Assembly: GCA_019448215.1 (NCBI GenBank)
Contig: CP080408.1
Coordinates: 310,001-374,000, forward strand
Length of the DNA stretch: 64,000 nucleotides
DNA from: Thalassovita mediterranea
GTDB taxonomy: Bacteria; Pseudomonadota; Alphaproteobacteria; Caulobacterales; Hyphomonadaceae
Direction: 5' to 3'
Part shown: in pieces, positions 18,136 to 27,260 of the stretch
How positions within the stretch are numbered: the first letter of the stretch is position 1
Layout of the letters: the number at the start of each line of letters is the position of its first letter
Made by a program: the position numbers and the translations under genes
The notes under the pieces: generated by a model
What the model was told of the DNA's origin: nothing
Databases searched by the model: none
Seen by the model: only the letters and a program-made list of their open reading frames with translations

Positions 18136-19449
18136 ATGATCGCACCGACCCTGCGCGCCGTTTTCCTGATGCTGGCCGGGCTGCCTGTGCTCGTGGTGAT
18201 TGCGATTGCCGCGCCGGGGCTCTGGACGCTGTCGGCTGGGTGGATCGCAGGGGTGCTGGCGCTGATGCTGGCGGACACCGCGCTTGTCGCGCGTGCCTCG
18301 GACCTCAGCATCGAGGTCGATGCGCCGCCGCTTCTCTACATTTCAGGCGATGATCCGGTAGCGGTTACCTACCGGTTTCGCCGGGGGCCCCTGCCCCGTC
18401 TGGTCGAGACGGAGATGGAGACCAACGAGCTGATCGAGCCGCCCGTGCGCAAATGGCTGAAAGGCTTCAGCGACAATGCGCACACGGCTGAATATACGCT
18501 GACGCCGCTGCGCCGGGGGACCGGACGCATCGAGCGGATATGGGCGCGCTGGAAAGGCCCGCTTGGGCTTGTCGCCATTCGCAAGACCGAGACGCTCGGC
18601 ACCGAACTCGCCATCACGCCGAACACACGCTGGGTGAAGGATGAGGCCGTGCGGCTTTATCAGCGCGACGCCGACTTTGGCATCAAGATGCAGATTGACC
18701 GCGGCGACGGGTCTGAGTTCGATGCCCTGCGGGAGTTCACCGCCGGCATGGACAGGCGCGCCATCGACTGGAAGCATTCTGCCCGGCACAACACGCTGCT
18801 CGCCAAGGAATTTCGCACCGAGCGCAACCACAATATCGTCTTCGCCTTCGATACGGGCCGGCTGATGAGCGAGCCGCTGCGAGGCGTCCCCAAGATCGAC
18901 CGGGCGATCAACTCCGCGCTTCTGCTCGCCTATGTGTCGCTCCGCTCAGGTGACCGCACCGCCATATTCGGCTTTGATGCGCGCCCCGGCGTTGCCTCCA
19001 GCCTGCTGACCGGCCCCGGCGCCTTCCCGCATGTGCAGAAGCTTGCCTCAGAGCTCGACTACTCGGCAGAGGATGCGAACTACACGCTTGCGCTGACCTC
19101 GCTCGCCGGGCGTCTGGAGCGGCGCTCGCTCATCATCCTGTTTACCGACTTCGTCGACACGATCTCAGCCGAGCTGATGCTGGAGAATGTCCGCCGCCTC
19201 ACCGACAAGCACATTGTCGTCTTTGCCACCTTCGAAGACGAGGCGCTTTCCTCAATGATCGACGCCGAACCGCTCCAGTCAGAAGACGTAAGCCGCGCCG
19301 TCATCGCCGATACGCTGCTGCAGGAACGCGAGGTCGTCTTCCGCAAGCTACAGCGCATGGGCGTGCAAATCGTGGAGACGACGCCTGAGAAGTTCGGGTC
19401 AGAGCTTGTCTCGCGCTATCTCGACATCAAGCGGAGGGAGCTCATTTGA
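18136..19449 (+). CDS. DUF58 domain protein (MoxR partner)
   Basis: Protein of 437 residues with two N-terminal hydrophobic helices (about 8-25 and 28-45), a beta-rich region and a C-terminal DUF58/VWA-like domain. The DUF58 signature reads REFTAGMDRRAIDWKHSARH, followed by VFAFDTGRLM, which resembles the first metal-site strand of VWA domains. DUF58 proteins are the usual partners of MoxR ATPases. It is preceded by the palindromic repeat and followed by a SpoIIM-family gene whose TTG overlaps its stop codon. No enzymatic function is known. Confidence 0.9.
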   Translation: MIAPTLRAVFLMLAGLPVLVVIAIAAPGLWTLSAGWIAGVLALMLADTALVARASDLSIEVDAPPLLYISGDDPVAVTYRFRRGPLPRLVETEMETNELIEPPVRKWLKGFSDNAHTAEYTLTPLRRGTGRIERIWARWKGPLGLVAIRKTETLGTELAITPNTRWVKDEAVRLYQRDADFGIKMQIDRGDGSEFDALREFTAGMDRRAIDWKHSARHNTLLAKEFRTERNHNIVFAFDTGRLMSEPLRGVPKIDRAINSALLLAYVSLRSGDRTAIFGFDARPGVASSLLTGPGAFPHVQKLASELDYSAEDANYTLALTSLAGRLERRSLIILFTDFVDTISAELMLENVRRLTDKHIVVFATFEDEALSSMIDAEPLQSEDVSRAVIADTLLQEREVVFRKLQRMGVQIVETTPEKFGSELVSRYLDIKRRELI

Positions 19450-20444
19450 ACGACCGTGTGATGAAATCCTACCGCTTCCGTGAGGAGCGCGAGGCCGACT
19501 GGCAGGCGCTGGACCGTATCGTGACACGGGCCGAGAAGCGCGGCGTCAAACGCCTCTCGGATGAGGATATGCTGGCCCTGCCCCGGCTTTACCGTCAGGC
19601 GGTCTCTTCCCTGTCCATGGCGCGGTCCATCTCGCTCGACCAGAACCTGCTTGCCTATCTCGAGACGCTATGCGCGCGGGCCTATTTCTTCGTCTATGGC
19701 ACGCGCGCCAGCATGGGCGCACGGATCGCGCAGTATTTCAGACGGGACTGGCCGGACGCGGTGTCACGCGCCGTCCTGCCGACGCTTCTCGCTGCGCTCT
19801 GCCTGTTTGGCGGCGGCCTCCTTGCTTTTGTCCTGACGATGCAGGACCCGGAATGGTTCTGGACGTTCAATTCCGGCTGGGACAGCCGTAACCCGGACGC
19901 AGGCTATGATTATCTGCGCTCCACCCTCTACACCGAAGAGACGAACATCGCAGACATGCTGGGCGCGTTCGCCGCGCAGCTATTCTCGCACAACAGTACG
20001 ATCGCGGTCACAGCCTTTGCGCTGGGATTCTGTCTCGGCATCCCGACGACCATCCTGCTGATCTATAACGGCCTCAGCATTGGCAGCTTCATGGCGGTAT
20101 TCTTTTCCAAGGGCCTTGGCGCGGAGCTGACCGGCTGGCTGTTCATCCACGGCGTAACAGAGCTGTTCGCCATCGTTCTGGCTGGTGCGGCGGGGTTCAT
20201 GATTGGCGGGGCTGTAGCCTTTCCCGGCAAGAAGACGCGGATGCATTCGCTGCGCGATACGGGCAATCAGGCCGCTCTCGTCATCATGGGCGCGGTGATC
20301 ATGCTGTTTATGGCCGCGCTTCTGGAGGGGTTTGGCCGCCAGCTCATCAATAGCGACATGACGCGCTACATCATCGCGCTGGTCACGCTGGTCTTCTGGC
20401 TCGCCTATTTCTACTGGCCCCGCCGCAAGGATGAGGCTGCATGA
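19446..20444 (+). CDS. stage II sporulation protein M (SpoIIM)-family membrane protein
   Basis: Membrane protein of 332 residues in an organism not expected to sporulate. A cytoplasmic N-terminus of ~110 residues precedes about five hydrophobic segments, with the family-type region AQLFSHNSTIAVTAFALGFCLGIPT and LGAELTGWLFIHGVTELFAI. The TTG start at 19446 is supported by GGAGGGAG five bases upstream and by overlap with the DUF58 stop; the next ATG at 19461 is too far from that site. SpoIIM helps peptidoglycan hydrolysis during engulfment in Bacillus; a wall-related role here is inference. Confidence 0.87.
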   Translation: MNDRVMKSYRFREEREADWQALDRIVTRAEKRGVKRLSDEDMLALPRLYRQAVSSLSMARSISLDQNLLAYLETLCARAYFFVYGTRASMGARIAQYFRRDWPDAVSRAVLPTLLAALCLFGGGLLAFVLTMQDPEWFWTFNSGWDSRNPDAGYDYLRSTLYTEETNIADMLGAFAAQLFSHNSTIAVTAFALGFCLGIPTTILLIYNGLSIGSFMAVFFSKGLGAELTGWLFIHGVTELFAIVLAGAAGFMIGGAVAFPGKKTRMHSLRDTGNQAALVIMGAVIMLFMAALLEGFGRQLINSDMTRYIIALVTLVFWLAYFYWPRRKDEAA

Positions 20445-21391
20445 TGGCGAGGCGCAAGTCACAGAAGGGCAGCGACGAAACCGAAGCCCGGCGCGAGGCG
20501 CTGCGCCGGCGCGACATGCGCGTGAAGGAGCAGGAGCGACAGGCGAGGCGCATCCGCCCGCTGGTCACACCAGAAGGCGCTGCGCTGAACCTGCGCGTGG
20601 CGACCGCCTCAGAGCGCGCAGGCGCCTTCCTTCTCGACTTCTCGATCCTGCTGATCACGGTCATCGCCTTCAGCTGGCTGATCGCTATCGCCTTTTCGGA
20701 GATGGGGTTTCGCGGCTGGCAGATTGCAGGCTCCATCGCGGCGGTCGTCGTCTTCCTGCTGCGGGTCTTCTACTTCACCTTCTTCGAGATTGGCCGGAAG
20801 GCGGCGACACCGGGCAAGCGCGCGCTGGGCCTGCGGGTCGCGGCCCGAAATGGCGGCCGGCTGACGGCGAACGCTGTGCTGGCGCGCAACTTCATGCGGG
20901 AGCTGGAAGTCTTCCTGCCGCTGACATTGCTCGTCATGGGGTCTGACGACGCCGTCGGTGCGTGGATCCGCCTTATCGCGCTGGTCTGGGCAGGGACGTT
21001 CGTCCTGTTCCCGCTGTTCAATTCGGAAAAGCTGCGCGTTGGCGACCTTATCGCGGGCACGATGGTCATCCATGCCCCGCGCGTGAAGCTGAAGAAGGAC
21101 ATCACCTCTGCCGAGCCACTGGCGACGGCGAGCCAGCACAGCTTTACGCCCGCTGAACTGGACGCCTATGGCATCCATGAGCTCCACGTTCTGGAGGATG
21201 TGCTTCGCCAGTCCACGCCTGAGATCAAGGCCAAGGTCGCCGACCGGATCCGCAACAAGATCGGCCGCGAGACGCCGCAGACACCGGACGACCTCGCCTT
21301 CCTCGAAGCCTATTACGCCGCGCTTCGGGCCCGGCTTGAACAGCGCATGCTGTTCGGCGAGCGCAAGACCGACAAGTTCGATACGCGCTGA
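20441..21391 (+). CDS. RDD-family membrane protein
   Basis: Protein of 316 residues. A strongly basic N-terminus (~50 residues of RRxxRRRDMR type) precedes the RDD domain: ASERAGAFLLDFSILLITVIAF, a second helix, FEIGRKAATPGKRALGLRV, and two further hydrophobic segments. The C-terminal third is soluble and helical (EVLRQSTPEIKAKVADRI). It overlaps the SpoIIM gene (ATGA) and ends the six-gene cluster. RDD proteins are often assigned to transport or ion homeostasis; no function can be set from sequence. Confidence 0.87.
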   Translation: MMARRKSQKGSDETEARREALRRRDMRVKEQERQARRIRPLVTPEGAALNLRVATASERAGAFLLDFSILLITVIAFSWLIAIAFSEMGFRGWQIAGSIAAVVVFLLRVFYFTFFEIGRKAATPGKRALGLRVAARNGGRLTANAVLARNFMRELEVFLPLTLLVMGSDDAVGAWIRLIALVWAGTFVLFPLFNSEKLRVGDLIAGTMVIHAPRVKLKKDITSAEPLATASQHSFTPAELDAYGIHELHVLEDVLRQSTPEIKAKVADRIRNKIGRETPQTPDDLAFLEAYYAALRARLEQRMLFGERKTDKFDTR

Positions 21392-21447
21392 GCCGGTTTT
21401 CCCGGAACACCCTCCCCTTTTTCTGCGTTGAAGGCACCGACATCCAG

Positions 21448-22272
21448 ATGTCGCCCGGTGAGGCGACATTCGGGCAATGGGAAGTGGCTGACCTTGGGAG
21501 AAGGACAATCAATTCGCAGAATGAAGACATTTGCGCCGACGCAGACTCCTGCCTCGCCTCGAAACTTGAAAAACTCGCGCCGCTTTCGCAGGCGCAGGCA
21601 GATCTTCTGGCCTCTCTGGAGAAAGAGAAGGAAGAGATAGGCAAGGATGAAATCCTGGTGAGGCAGGGCGAAAAGCTGGGTGAGCTTTTTATCCTCAAGA
21701 AGGGCTGGGTGATTGCGACCCGCGAGGAAATGAGCGGCCATCCTCACATTCCGACCGTATACCATCCCGGCGACATTATCGGCCTCAGCGACGCGGCCTT
21801 CGCAGAAACGCCGAACACAACGATTGCCGCCACGAAGCTTGTCGTCTGCCGGTTTCCGCGTGAGCGCCTCACCGATGTTCTAAACCAGTCGCCGCGTATC
21901 AGCGGGCTGATCCTCGCGCTCAGCATGATCGATCAGGCCATGATGAATGACCGGCTCGTCGTGAGCCGCCGAACTGACGGCTACCTGCGTCTCGTCCTGT
22001 TTCTGCTGCAGACCCTGTCGCGCCTGCGCCTGATGGAGCCGCTTCTCCGCGACCAGTTCCACTGCCCGCTGACACAGGAACAGATTGGCGCGGCGACGGG
22101 CCTCTCGGCGGTGCATGTCAGCCGATCCATCAAGAAGCTGCTGAAGCTCGGCCTGATCGAGCGGCACAAGCGCTTTTTCCGCCTAAAAAATGAGCCAGCG
22201 CTCAATGAACTCGTCGGTTATGTGAACCGCTATGAGCGCCTCGACCTCAGCTGGTTGCCTGAGAGCGGGTGA
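21448..22272 (+). CDS. Crp/Fnr-family transcriptional regulator
   Basis: Regulator of up to 274 residues with a cyclic-nucleotide-binding-type beta-roll (about 55-150: DEILVRQGEKLGELFILKKGW, YHPGDIIGLSDAAF), a long dimerisation helix and a winged HTH (about 190-250: CPLTQEQIGAATGLSAVHVSRSIKKL). No Fnr-type cysteine cluster is evident, so an oxygen-sensing iron-sulfur centre is unlikely. The start is uncertain: ATG 21448 has only a distant AAGG, and the first ~30 residues do not look conserved. It follows the RDD gene by 56 bases; control of the upstream cluster is possible but unproven. Confidence 0.87.
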   Translation: MSPGEATFGQWEVADLGRRTINSQNEDICADADSCLASKLEKLAPLSQAQADLLASLEKEKEEIGKDEILVRQGEKLGELFILKKGWVIATREEMSGHPHIPTVYHPGDIIGLSDAAFAETPNTTIAATKLVVCRFPRERLTDVLNQSPRISGLILALSMIDQAMMNDRLVVSRRTDGYLRLVLFLLQTLSRLRLMEPLLRDQFHCPLTQEQIGAATGLSAVHVSRSIKKLLKLGLIERHKRFFRLKNEPALNELVGYVNRYERLDLSWLPESG

Positions 22273-22317
22273 ACCGCATTGGGGCGGCTGAAGCGTCAAT
22301 ATCCAACAGTGAAGGAA

Positions 22318-22394
22318 TGGTGGGCCCGGAGGGACTTGAACCCCCGACCAGACCGTTATGAGCGGTCCGCTCTAACCAACTGAGCTACAGGCCC
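22318..22394 (-). tRNA. tRNA with CAU anticodon, probably tRNA-Ile2
   Basis: A 77-base cloverleaf with encoded CCA. The acceptor stem GGGCCTG pairs with CGGGCCC, the D stem GCTC with GAGC, the anticodon stem GACCG with CGGTC around loop CTCATAA (anticodon CAT at 22360-22358), and the T arm is GGGGGTTCAAGTCCCTC. A CAU anticodon may be initiator Met, elongator Met or lysidine-modified Ile2. C1-A72 initiator features are absent. The GGGCCT acceptor end is of the kind I associate with tRNA-Ile2 in this class, which is inference; elongator Met remains possible. Confidence 0.96.
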
Positions 22395-22511
22395 TGATCG
22401 CATCGACTGTGCGGTTTGCAACATGACGCCGTCACGATGGTGCCGCAATGGCCTAATTGAATGGTGACTGCAAGTCCGCATCCCTCGTGGACGCCAAAGG
22501 AGACGTAGAAG

Positions 22512-23294
22512 ATGAAAATGCCATCAGCCCGCACCCTGCTCGCCAGTTCGGTTGTCGTAGCCGCCCTTGCTGGCGGTGCCGCCATTGCCCAGCAATCGGC
22601 CACGTCGCCGAGCGTGCCGAACCAGCAGCCGGTGCCGTCAAACCACGCAAACTCCATCCAGCCCGAAACGACGCTTTCGGTGTCAGCTTCCGGCGAGGTT
22701 TCGCGCGCACCTGACATCGCGACGATTACCGCCGGTGTCGAAACCGAAGCAGAGACGGCATCTGCCGCGATGAGCCAGAATGCGGCCTCCATGGACGGCG
22801 TCTATTCCGCGCTTGAGGCAGCAGGTGTCGCAGGCCGCGACATGCAGACCTCGAACCTGTCGCTGCAGCCGCGCTATGACTATTCAAACCGCGACGGCGC
22901 CCCGCCCCGCCTCGTTGGCTATTCGGCGAGCAACCAGCTCAGCGTGAAAGTGCGTGATCTCGACAATCTCGGCCGCACCATGGATGCGATTGTGCAGGAA
23001 GGCGGCAACACGATTTCCGGGCTCCAGTTCAGCCTCGATGACCCGACCGAGGCGCGCAACGAGGCCCGCCGTCAGGCCATCCAGACCGCTGTGCGCCGCG
23101 CCAATCTCTATGCGCAGGAAACCGGCTACCGCGTTGCACGCATCGTGACGATCAATGAGCAATCGAGCGGCGGCTACCAGCCCCAGCCGATGATGGCGAT
23201 GCGCGCCGAGGCCGCTGATGCTTCCACCAAGGTCGCCCGCGGCGAAGTCAGCTATTCGGTGACGGTCGACGTGACGTTCGAGCTTCGCCAATAG
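22512..23294 (+). CDS. SIMPL (DUF541) domain periplasmic protein
   Basis: Exported protein of 260 residues. The signal peptide (MKMPSARTLLASSVVVAALAGG, ending AIAQ) is followed by a Pro/Ser-rich linker and a SIMPL/DUF541 domain from ~residue 53 (TTLSVSASGEVSRAPDIATI, GYSASNQLSVKVRDLDNLG, EARRQAIQTAVRRANLYA). Related proteins are linked to oxidative-stress or interleukin-receptor-kinase-like names, but their biochemical role is not settled. A strong hairpin terminator follows. Monocistronic. Confidence 0.9.
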   Translation: MKMPSARTLLASSVVVAALAGGAAIAQQSATSPSVPNQQPVPSNHANSIQPETTLSVSASGEVSRAPDIATITAGVETEAETASAAMSQNAASMDGVYSALEAAGVAGRDMQTSNLSLQPRYDYSNRDGAPPRLVGYSASNQLSVKVRDLDNLGRTMDAIVQEGGNTISGLQFSLDDPTEARNEARRQAIQTAVRRANLYAQETGYRVARIVTINEQSSGGYQPQPMMAMRAEAADASTKVARGEVSYSVTVDVTFELRQ

Positions 23295-23324
23295 GCGCAG
23301 CCGCGCCGAGCGCGAGACATGAAA

Positions 23325-23360
23325 AAGGGCGGGCCCAGTCGCGGGTCCGCCCTTCTTTTT
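23325..23360 (+). terminator. Rho-independent terminator after the SIMPL gene
   Basis: Stem AAGGGCGGGCCC (23325-23336) pairs with GGGTCCGCCCTT (23343-23354) with one G-U pair, followed by CTTTTT. An A-run on the left side gives a T-run on the other strand, so it may also serve the convergent panD gene. Confidence 0.9.
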
Positions 23361-23382
23361 ATCTCAATGCGCTAGCGCTGGC

Positions 23383-23748
23383 CTAGTAAGCCGCGCTTGG
23401 CGTTTTCTGTTCGTTGGCATCGTCCAGCAGAACGACGGTCGGTGCGTGCTGGCGGGCTTTCTCTGCCTCGATCGAGGCGAAAGCGGCGATGATCACCTTG
23501 TCGCCTACCGAGAAGTGGCGGGCTGCAGCGCCGTTCACGCCAATCGTACGGGAGCCGCGCGGCGCTTCGATTGCATAGGTCTGGATACGGGCACCATTGG
23601 TGACATTCCAGATGTCGACACGCTCATTCGGCAGGATGCCGGATGCGTCGAGCAGTTCCTGGTCGATGGAAACGGAGCCCTCATAGTGAAGGTCGCACTG
23701 GGTCACAGTGGCCGAGTGCAGTTTCGCTTTCAGCATGTTGAGAAGCAT
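23383..23748 (-). CDS. panD: aspartate 1-decarboxylase
   Basis: Makes beta-alanine from aspartate for pantothenate and CoA synthesis. The self-processing pyruvoyl enzyme has its cleavage site Gly-Ser in [14 protein letters not shown]; other conserved segments are [21 protein letters not shown] and [18 protein letters not shown]. Length is 121 residues from ATG 23748, preceded by GGAGA; a longer reading to 23820 has no support. It is convergent with the SIMPL gene across a terminator. No other pantothenate gene is in the window. Confidence 0.96.
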   Translation of the reverse strand: MLLNMLKAKLHSATVTQCDLHYEGSVSIDQELLDASGILPNERVDIWNVTNGARIQTYAIEAPRGSRTIGVNGAAARHFSVGDKVIIAAFASIEAEKARQHAPTVVLLDDANEQKTPSAAY

Positions 23749-23961
23749 TTCGGGTCTCCAATGGCTCTCTGCATTTGCCCCAAGATATATATGGGCGCGA
23801 TTGCCCCTACGTAAAGGCATTTGACGCGCCGCAACAACCAGCGCCTTAAAGCATAATGGCTGGGGCGGGTGAAGGGTTTCACCGCGTCATGCCATGAAAT
23901 TCTGCATGAACACCCCTGTTAGACGCCCGGCTTCAACGTAGATATTCTTTATCCGAGACCC

Positions 23962-25773
23962 ATGACAGCCATGGCAAGCCGGGCGCAGAAGGACACCTCG
24001 GAGCTTATGTTTCTGGTAGATTATTCCGAATGGATCGCCATCGCGATCATCCTCGTCATGCTGGTCAGCTTCCTTCTGGAACGCCTGCCGCCAGCGGCGA
24101 CCGCCATTGCTGGTGCCGCGGCATTCCTGGCGCTGGGCTATGTCGGCGAAGAGCGCGCGCTAGGTGCCTTTGCCAACAGCGCACCGATCACGATTGGCGC
24201 GATGTTCATCCTCGCCGCCGCCCTGCAGCGCACCGGCGTGCTTGAACATCTCGCCTCGCGCATCCTGGCGCTGGCGGACACCTCCCGGCTGGGCGCGATC
24301 CTGCTTGTGGCGATCGTGACCATTGCGGCCTCAGGCTTCGTGAACAATACCGCCGTCGTCGTGATCCTGGTGCCCGTCGTCATTGCGCTGGCGCAGAAGC
24401 TTTCAGTGTCCAAGAAGCGGCTTCTCATCCCGCTCTCCTACATCTCGATCCTTGGCGGCACGCTAACGCTGATTGGCACCTCCACGAACCTGATCGTTGC
24501 CGGCGTCGCCTTCTCTCGCGGGCTGGAGCGGTTCAGCATCTTCGAGATCACTGGCATCGGCCTTGTTACGCTCGGTGTGACGCTCAGCTTCCTTCTCGTC
24601 TTCGGGCGCTGGCTGCTGCCTTCGGGTGAGCCGGATGACGATGCCGACATCAAGCCGCAGACTTTTCTGACCGACATCTTTCCCAATGAGGACACCAAGG
24701 CGATCGGCGTCAGCCCCGACGACCTGCCAGCGCTGAAGGTAAAAGGCGTGAAGCTCGTCTCCCAGCGGCGCGGCAATCGTATCGTCACGGCCAAGGATGA
24801 TGACCGCGAACTTGCCGCCGGTGACCGCCTGACCATCCGTGCCACGCTGGAAGAGCTTCTGACCTTTGCGGGCAGCGAGACCTTCAAGACTGGGCTGCGC
24901 CTTCGTCGGCATCATGCCGATGAGCCGAAACAGGTACAGGCCACCATCACGCCGACCGACTCCAATATCGGCCGCCCGCTCTCGCTCCTCTCTTACCTTT
25001 CAGACTATCAAATCACGGTGCGCGGCTTGGCCCGTCCGGGCAATCAGCCGGGGCCGACTCTGGCGAGCTGCCGCCTGCGCGCTGGTGACAGGCTGCTGCT
25101 GGAAGGCAGCGAAGCGACGCTGCGCTCTCTGGCAAGCTCCACACCGCTCGTCATTGAGCAGGAAGTCGATGCCGTCCCATTCCGCCGGGGGCACGCACCG
25201 ATTGCCATCGGCACGCTGGCCGGTGTGATCCTGGCCAGTGCGCTGTTCAGCTTTCCGATCGTTCTCTCTGCGCTGATCGGTGTGGGGATCGTCATGGCCA
25301 CAGGGTGCATCACGGCCACCGATGCCTGGCGCTCGCTTCAGGCCAATGTGCTCGCCCTCATCGTCGCCATGCTGATCGTCGGCCAGGGGCTGGAACAGGC
25401 AGGCGCCGTCGATGTGATCGTGTCGGGCGTATCGCCGCTCCTGCTGGCGGCCTCGCCCTTCATCGTGCTGCTGCTCATCTATGCGCTGACATCGGTCCTG
25501 ACAGAACTTGTGACCAATGCCGCGGTCGCCGTCATCATGACGCCGCTTGTGATCGAGCTGGCCAGCAATCTCGGCATGGATCCGCGCGCACTCGTGCTGG
25601 CAGTGATGTTCGGGGCGAGCGCGAGCTTTGCTTCGCCCATTGGCTATCAGACCAATACGATCGTCTACACGGCGGGTGGCTACAGGTTTGCCGACTTCCT
25701 GAAGGTCGGCCTGCCGATGAATGTCATAGCAGGCCTCGCTTCATGTACGGCGATCTGGATGTTCTTCCTGTAG
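23962..25773 (+). CDS. SLC13-family permease with two RCK_C (TrkA-C) domains
   Basis: Inner-membrane transporter of 603 residues with about ten to twelve helices split by a cytoplasmic insert at about residues 215-395. The insert contains two TrkA-C-like modules (KGVKLVSQRRGNRIVTAKDDD and ITPTDSNIGRPLSLL). Membrane halves carry the DASS repeats GFVNNTAVVVILVPVV with LTLIGTSTNLIVAG, and TELVTNAAVAVIMTPLVI with SFASPIGYQTN. Family members import sulfate, dicarboxylates or other anions with sodium; the substrate is unknown here. ATG 24007 after CGGAG is an alternative start. Confidence 0.9.
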   Translation: MTAMASRAQKDTSELMFLVDYSEWIAIAIILVMLVSFLLERLPPAATAIAGAAAFLALGYVGEERALGAFANSAPITIGAMFILAAALQRTGVLEHLASRILALADTSRLGAILLVAIVTIAASGFVNNTAVVVILVPVVIALAQKLSVSKKRLLIPLSYISILGGTLTLIGTSTNLIVAGVAFSRGLERFSIFEITGIGLVTLGVTLSFLLVFGRWLLPSGEPDDDADIKPQTFLTDIFPNEDTKAIGVSPDDLPALKVKGVKLVSQRRGNRIVTAKDDDRELAAGDRLTIRATLEELLTFAGSETFKTGLRLRRHHADEPKQVQATITPTDSNIGRPLSLLSYLSDYQITVRGLARPGNQPGPTLASCRLRAGDRLLLEGSEATLRSLASSTPLVIEQEVDAVPFRRGHAPIAIGTLAGVILASALFSFPIVLSALIGVGIVMATGCITATDAWRSLQANVLALIVAMLIVGQGLEQAGAVDVIVSGVSPLLLAASPFIVLLLIYALTSVLTELVTNAAVAVIMTPLVIELASNLGMDPRALVLAVMFGASASFASPIGYQTNTIVYTAGGYRFADFLKVGLPMNVIAGLASCTAIWMFFL

Positions 25774-25779
25774 CTCAGC

Positions 25780-26787
25780 CTACCATTCGGCGACGATCTT
25801 GCCGAAATGCTTGCCCGCCTGCTGGTAGGCAAAGGCGTCGCCGAGCTCTCCAAGGCCGAAGCTCTTGTCGATGACAGGCTTCAGGCCGCCATGTTCGATG
25901 GCGCGAATAAAGTCCTGCTGGTCCGCGCGGGAGCCGACGATGAGGCCTTCCAGTCGCGCCTGCTTCTGCATGAGGAGCGCCGTTGGCACATCGCCGCTAA
26001 CGCCCGTCAGCACGCCGATCAGCGCAATGTGACCGCCGACACGCACCGCCTTGATCGATTGCGACAGCGTGCCAGCGCCGCCAACTTCGACCACGACGTC
26101 AGCGCCGCGCCCACCGGTGAGCTTTCCAACCGTCGAGCCCCATTTTTCATCGCTCTTGTAGTTGATCACATGATCAGCACCGAGCGCTTTGACCCGCTCC
26201 AGTTTCTCATCTGAGGAAGAGGTCGCGATGACTTCAGCGCCCATCATCTTGGCGATCTGGACCGCGAAGATCGACACCCCGCCGGTGCCGAGCGCAAGAA
26301 CCGTGTCGCCAGCTTTCAGGCCGCCATCGACCACAAGCGCGCGCCATGCGGTGAGGCCTGCCGTCGTGATCGTGGCCGCTTCAGCATGGCTCCAGCCCTT
26401 CGGCGCTTTGGTAAAGCTGGTCGCCTTGGCCACCACGGCTTCGCGCGCATAACCGTCAATGCCGTCGCCCGGCGTGCCGGAGAAGTCTGACACGCGCGCC
26501 GGACCGGCCAGCCATTGCGGGAAGAAGGTCGAGACGACATGGTCGCCTTTGGCAAAGTCGCAGACGCCTTCGCCGACCGCTTCAACAACGCCTGCCCCGT
26601 CTGACATCGGGATGCGCCCGTCAGCTGGCTTGCTCTGGCCCGAGCAGACGATGAGGTCGTGGAAGTTCAGCGACGTCGCATGCAGGCGTACACGGATCTC
26701 GCCCGGCCCCGGCTTTCCGGCGTCATTGATGTCGACGAGGTTGAGTTTGTCGAAACCACCCGGGGCGGCAATCTTCACGGCTTTCAT
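25780..26787 (-). CDS. zinc-independent alcohol dehydrogenase / quinone oxidoreductase-like (MDR)
   Basis: Medium-chain dehydrogenase/reductase of 335 residues. The catalytic GroES-like domain includes LNFHDLIVCSG and MSDGAGVVEAVGEGV; the Rossmann domain carries VLALGTGGVSIFAVQIAKMMGAEVIA and the NAD(P)-binding region ADVVVEVGGAGTL. The catalytic zinc cysteine is not in the usual place (SLNFHD), so an NAD(P)H:quinone or enone reductase-type activity is more likely than zinc-dependent alcohol oxidation. AGGAG precedes the ATG. Substrate unknown. Confidence 0.9.
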   Translation of the reverse strand: MKAVKIAAPGGFDKLNLVDINDAGKPGPGEIRVRLHATSLNFHDLIVCSGQSKPADGRIPMSDGAGVVEAVGEGVCDFAKGDHVVSTFFPQWLAGPARVSDFSGTPGDGIDGYAREAVVAKATSFTKAPKGWSHAEAATITTAGLTAWRALVVDGGLKAGDTVLALGTGGVSIFAVQIAKMMGAEVIATSSSDEKLERVKALGADHVINYKSDEKWGSTVGKLTGGRGADVVVEVGGAGTLSQSIKAVRVGGHIALIGVLTGVSGDVPTALLMQKQARLEGLIVGSRADQQDFIRAIEHGGLKPVIDKSFGLGELGDAFAYQQAGKHFGKIVAEW

Positions 26788-26868
26788 GGCAAGGCTCCTG
26801 CGATATCTGTCTGCGCCCCAGAGGTTGGCCCGCGCATCTCTATCGGCAAGCCCTGCCGCCGCGATTTT

Positions 26869-27255
26869 CTAGATCCGCCAGGGCGGAAACCGGCGATAAT
26901 CCCCCGCCTGATAGAGGCAGATACGGTTGCCTGCCGGGTCTCTCAGATAGGCTTCGCGCCAGCCCCAGCTCTGGTCTTCGGGCGGGCTGAGAAAGTCGAG
27001 CCCCGCTCCCGTCAGGCGCCCATATTCGGCATTGAGATCATCTACTTCGAAATAGATGAGCGGCTCGTCGCACCCCTGCCAGCCTTCGACATGGTGCAGC
27101 GAAAAGGTCGCCGGTTCGCCGCCATCTGCGTCCGGGCACTCAAAGCGCGCATAGCGCGGCGGGCTGTCGACGATCTGGATGAGGCCAAGCGTCTTGTAGA
27201 AAGCAACGCTGGCGGCGTAGTCGATACACGGCACGGTGACCTGATTAAGCCTCAT
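26869..27255 (-). CDS. VOC family protein
   Basis: Single-module vicinal-oxygen-chelate protein of 128 residues: RLNQVTVPCIDYAASVAFYK at the N-terminus, EPLIYFEVDDLNAEYGRL in the middle and AYLRDPAGNRICLYQAG near the end, with the glyoxalase/dioxygenase-fold Glu and polar ligand positions partly visible. Substrate unknown. ATG 27255 follows GGGAGGG; a longer reading to 27336 overlaps yjbQ and was rejected. It lies five bases after yjbQ and is probably co-transcribed with it. Confidence 0.87.
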   Translation of the reverse strand: MRLNQVTVPCIDYAASVAFYKTLGLIQIVDSPPRYARFECPDADGGEPATFSLHHVEGWQGCDEPLIYFEVDDLNAEYGRLTGAGLDFLSPPEDQSWGWREAYLRDPAGNRICLYQAGDYRRFPPWRI

Positions 27256-27260
27256 AGTCT

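Noticed and set aside
19446-21391. SpoIIM-family gene taken as evidence of sporulation
   Set aside because: The family is widespread in non-sporulating bacteria beside MoxR/DUF58 genes, and nothing else here relates to spores.
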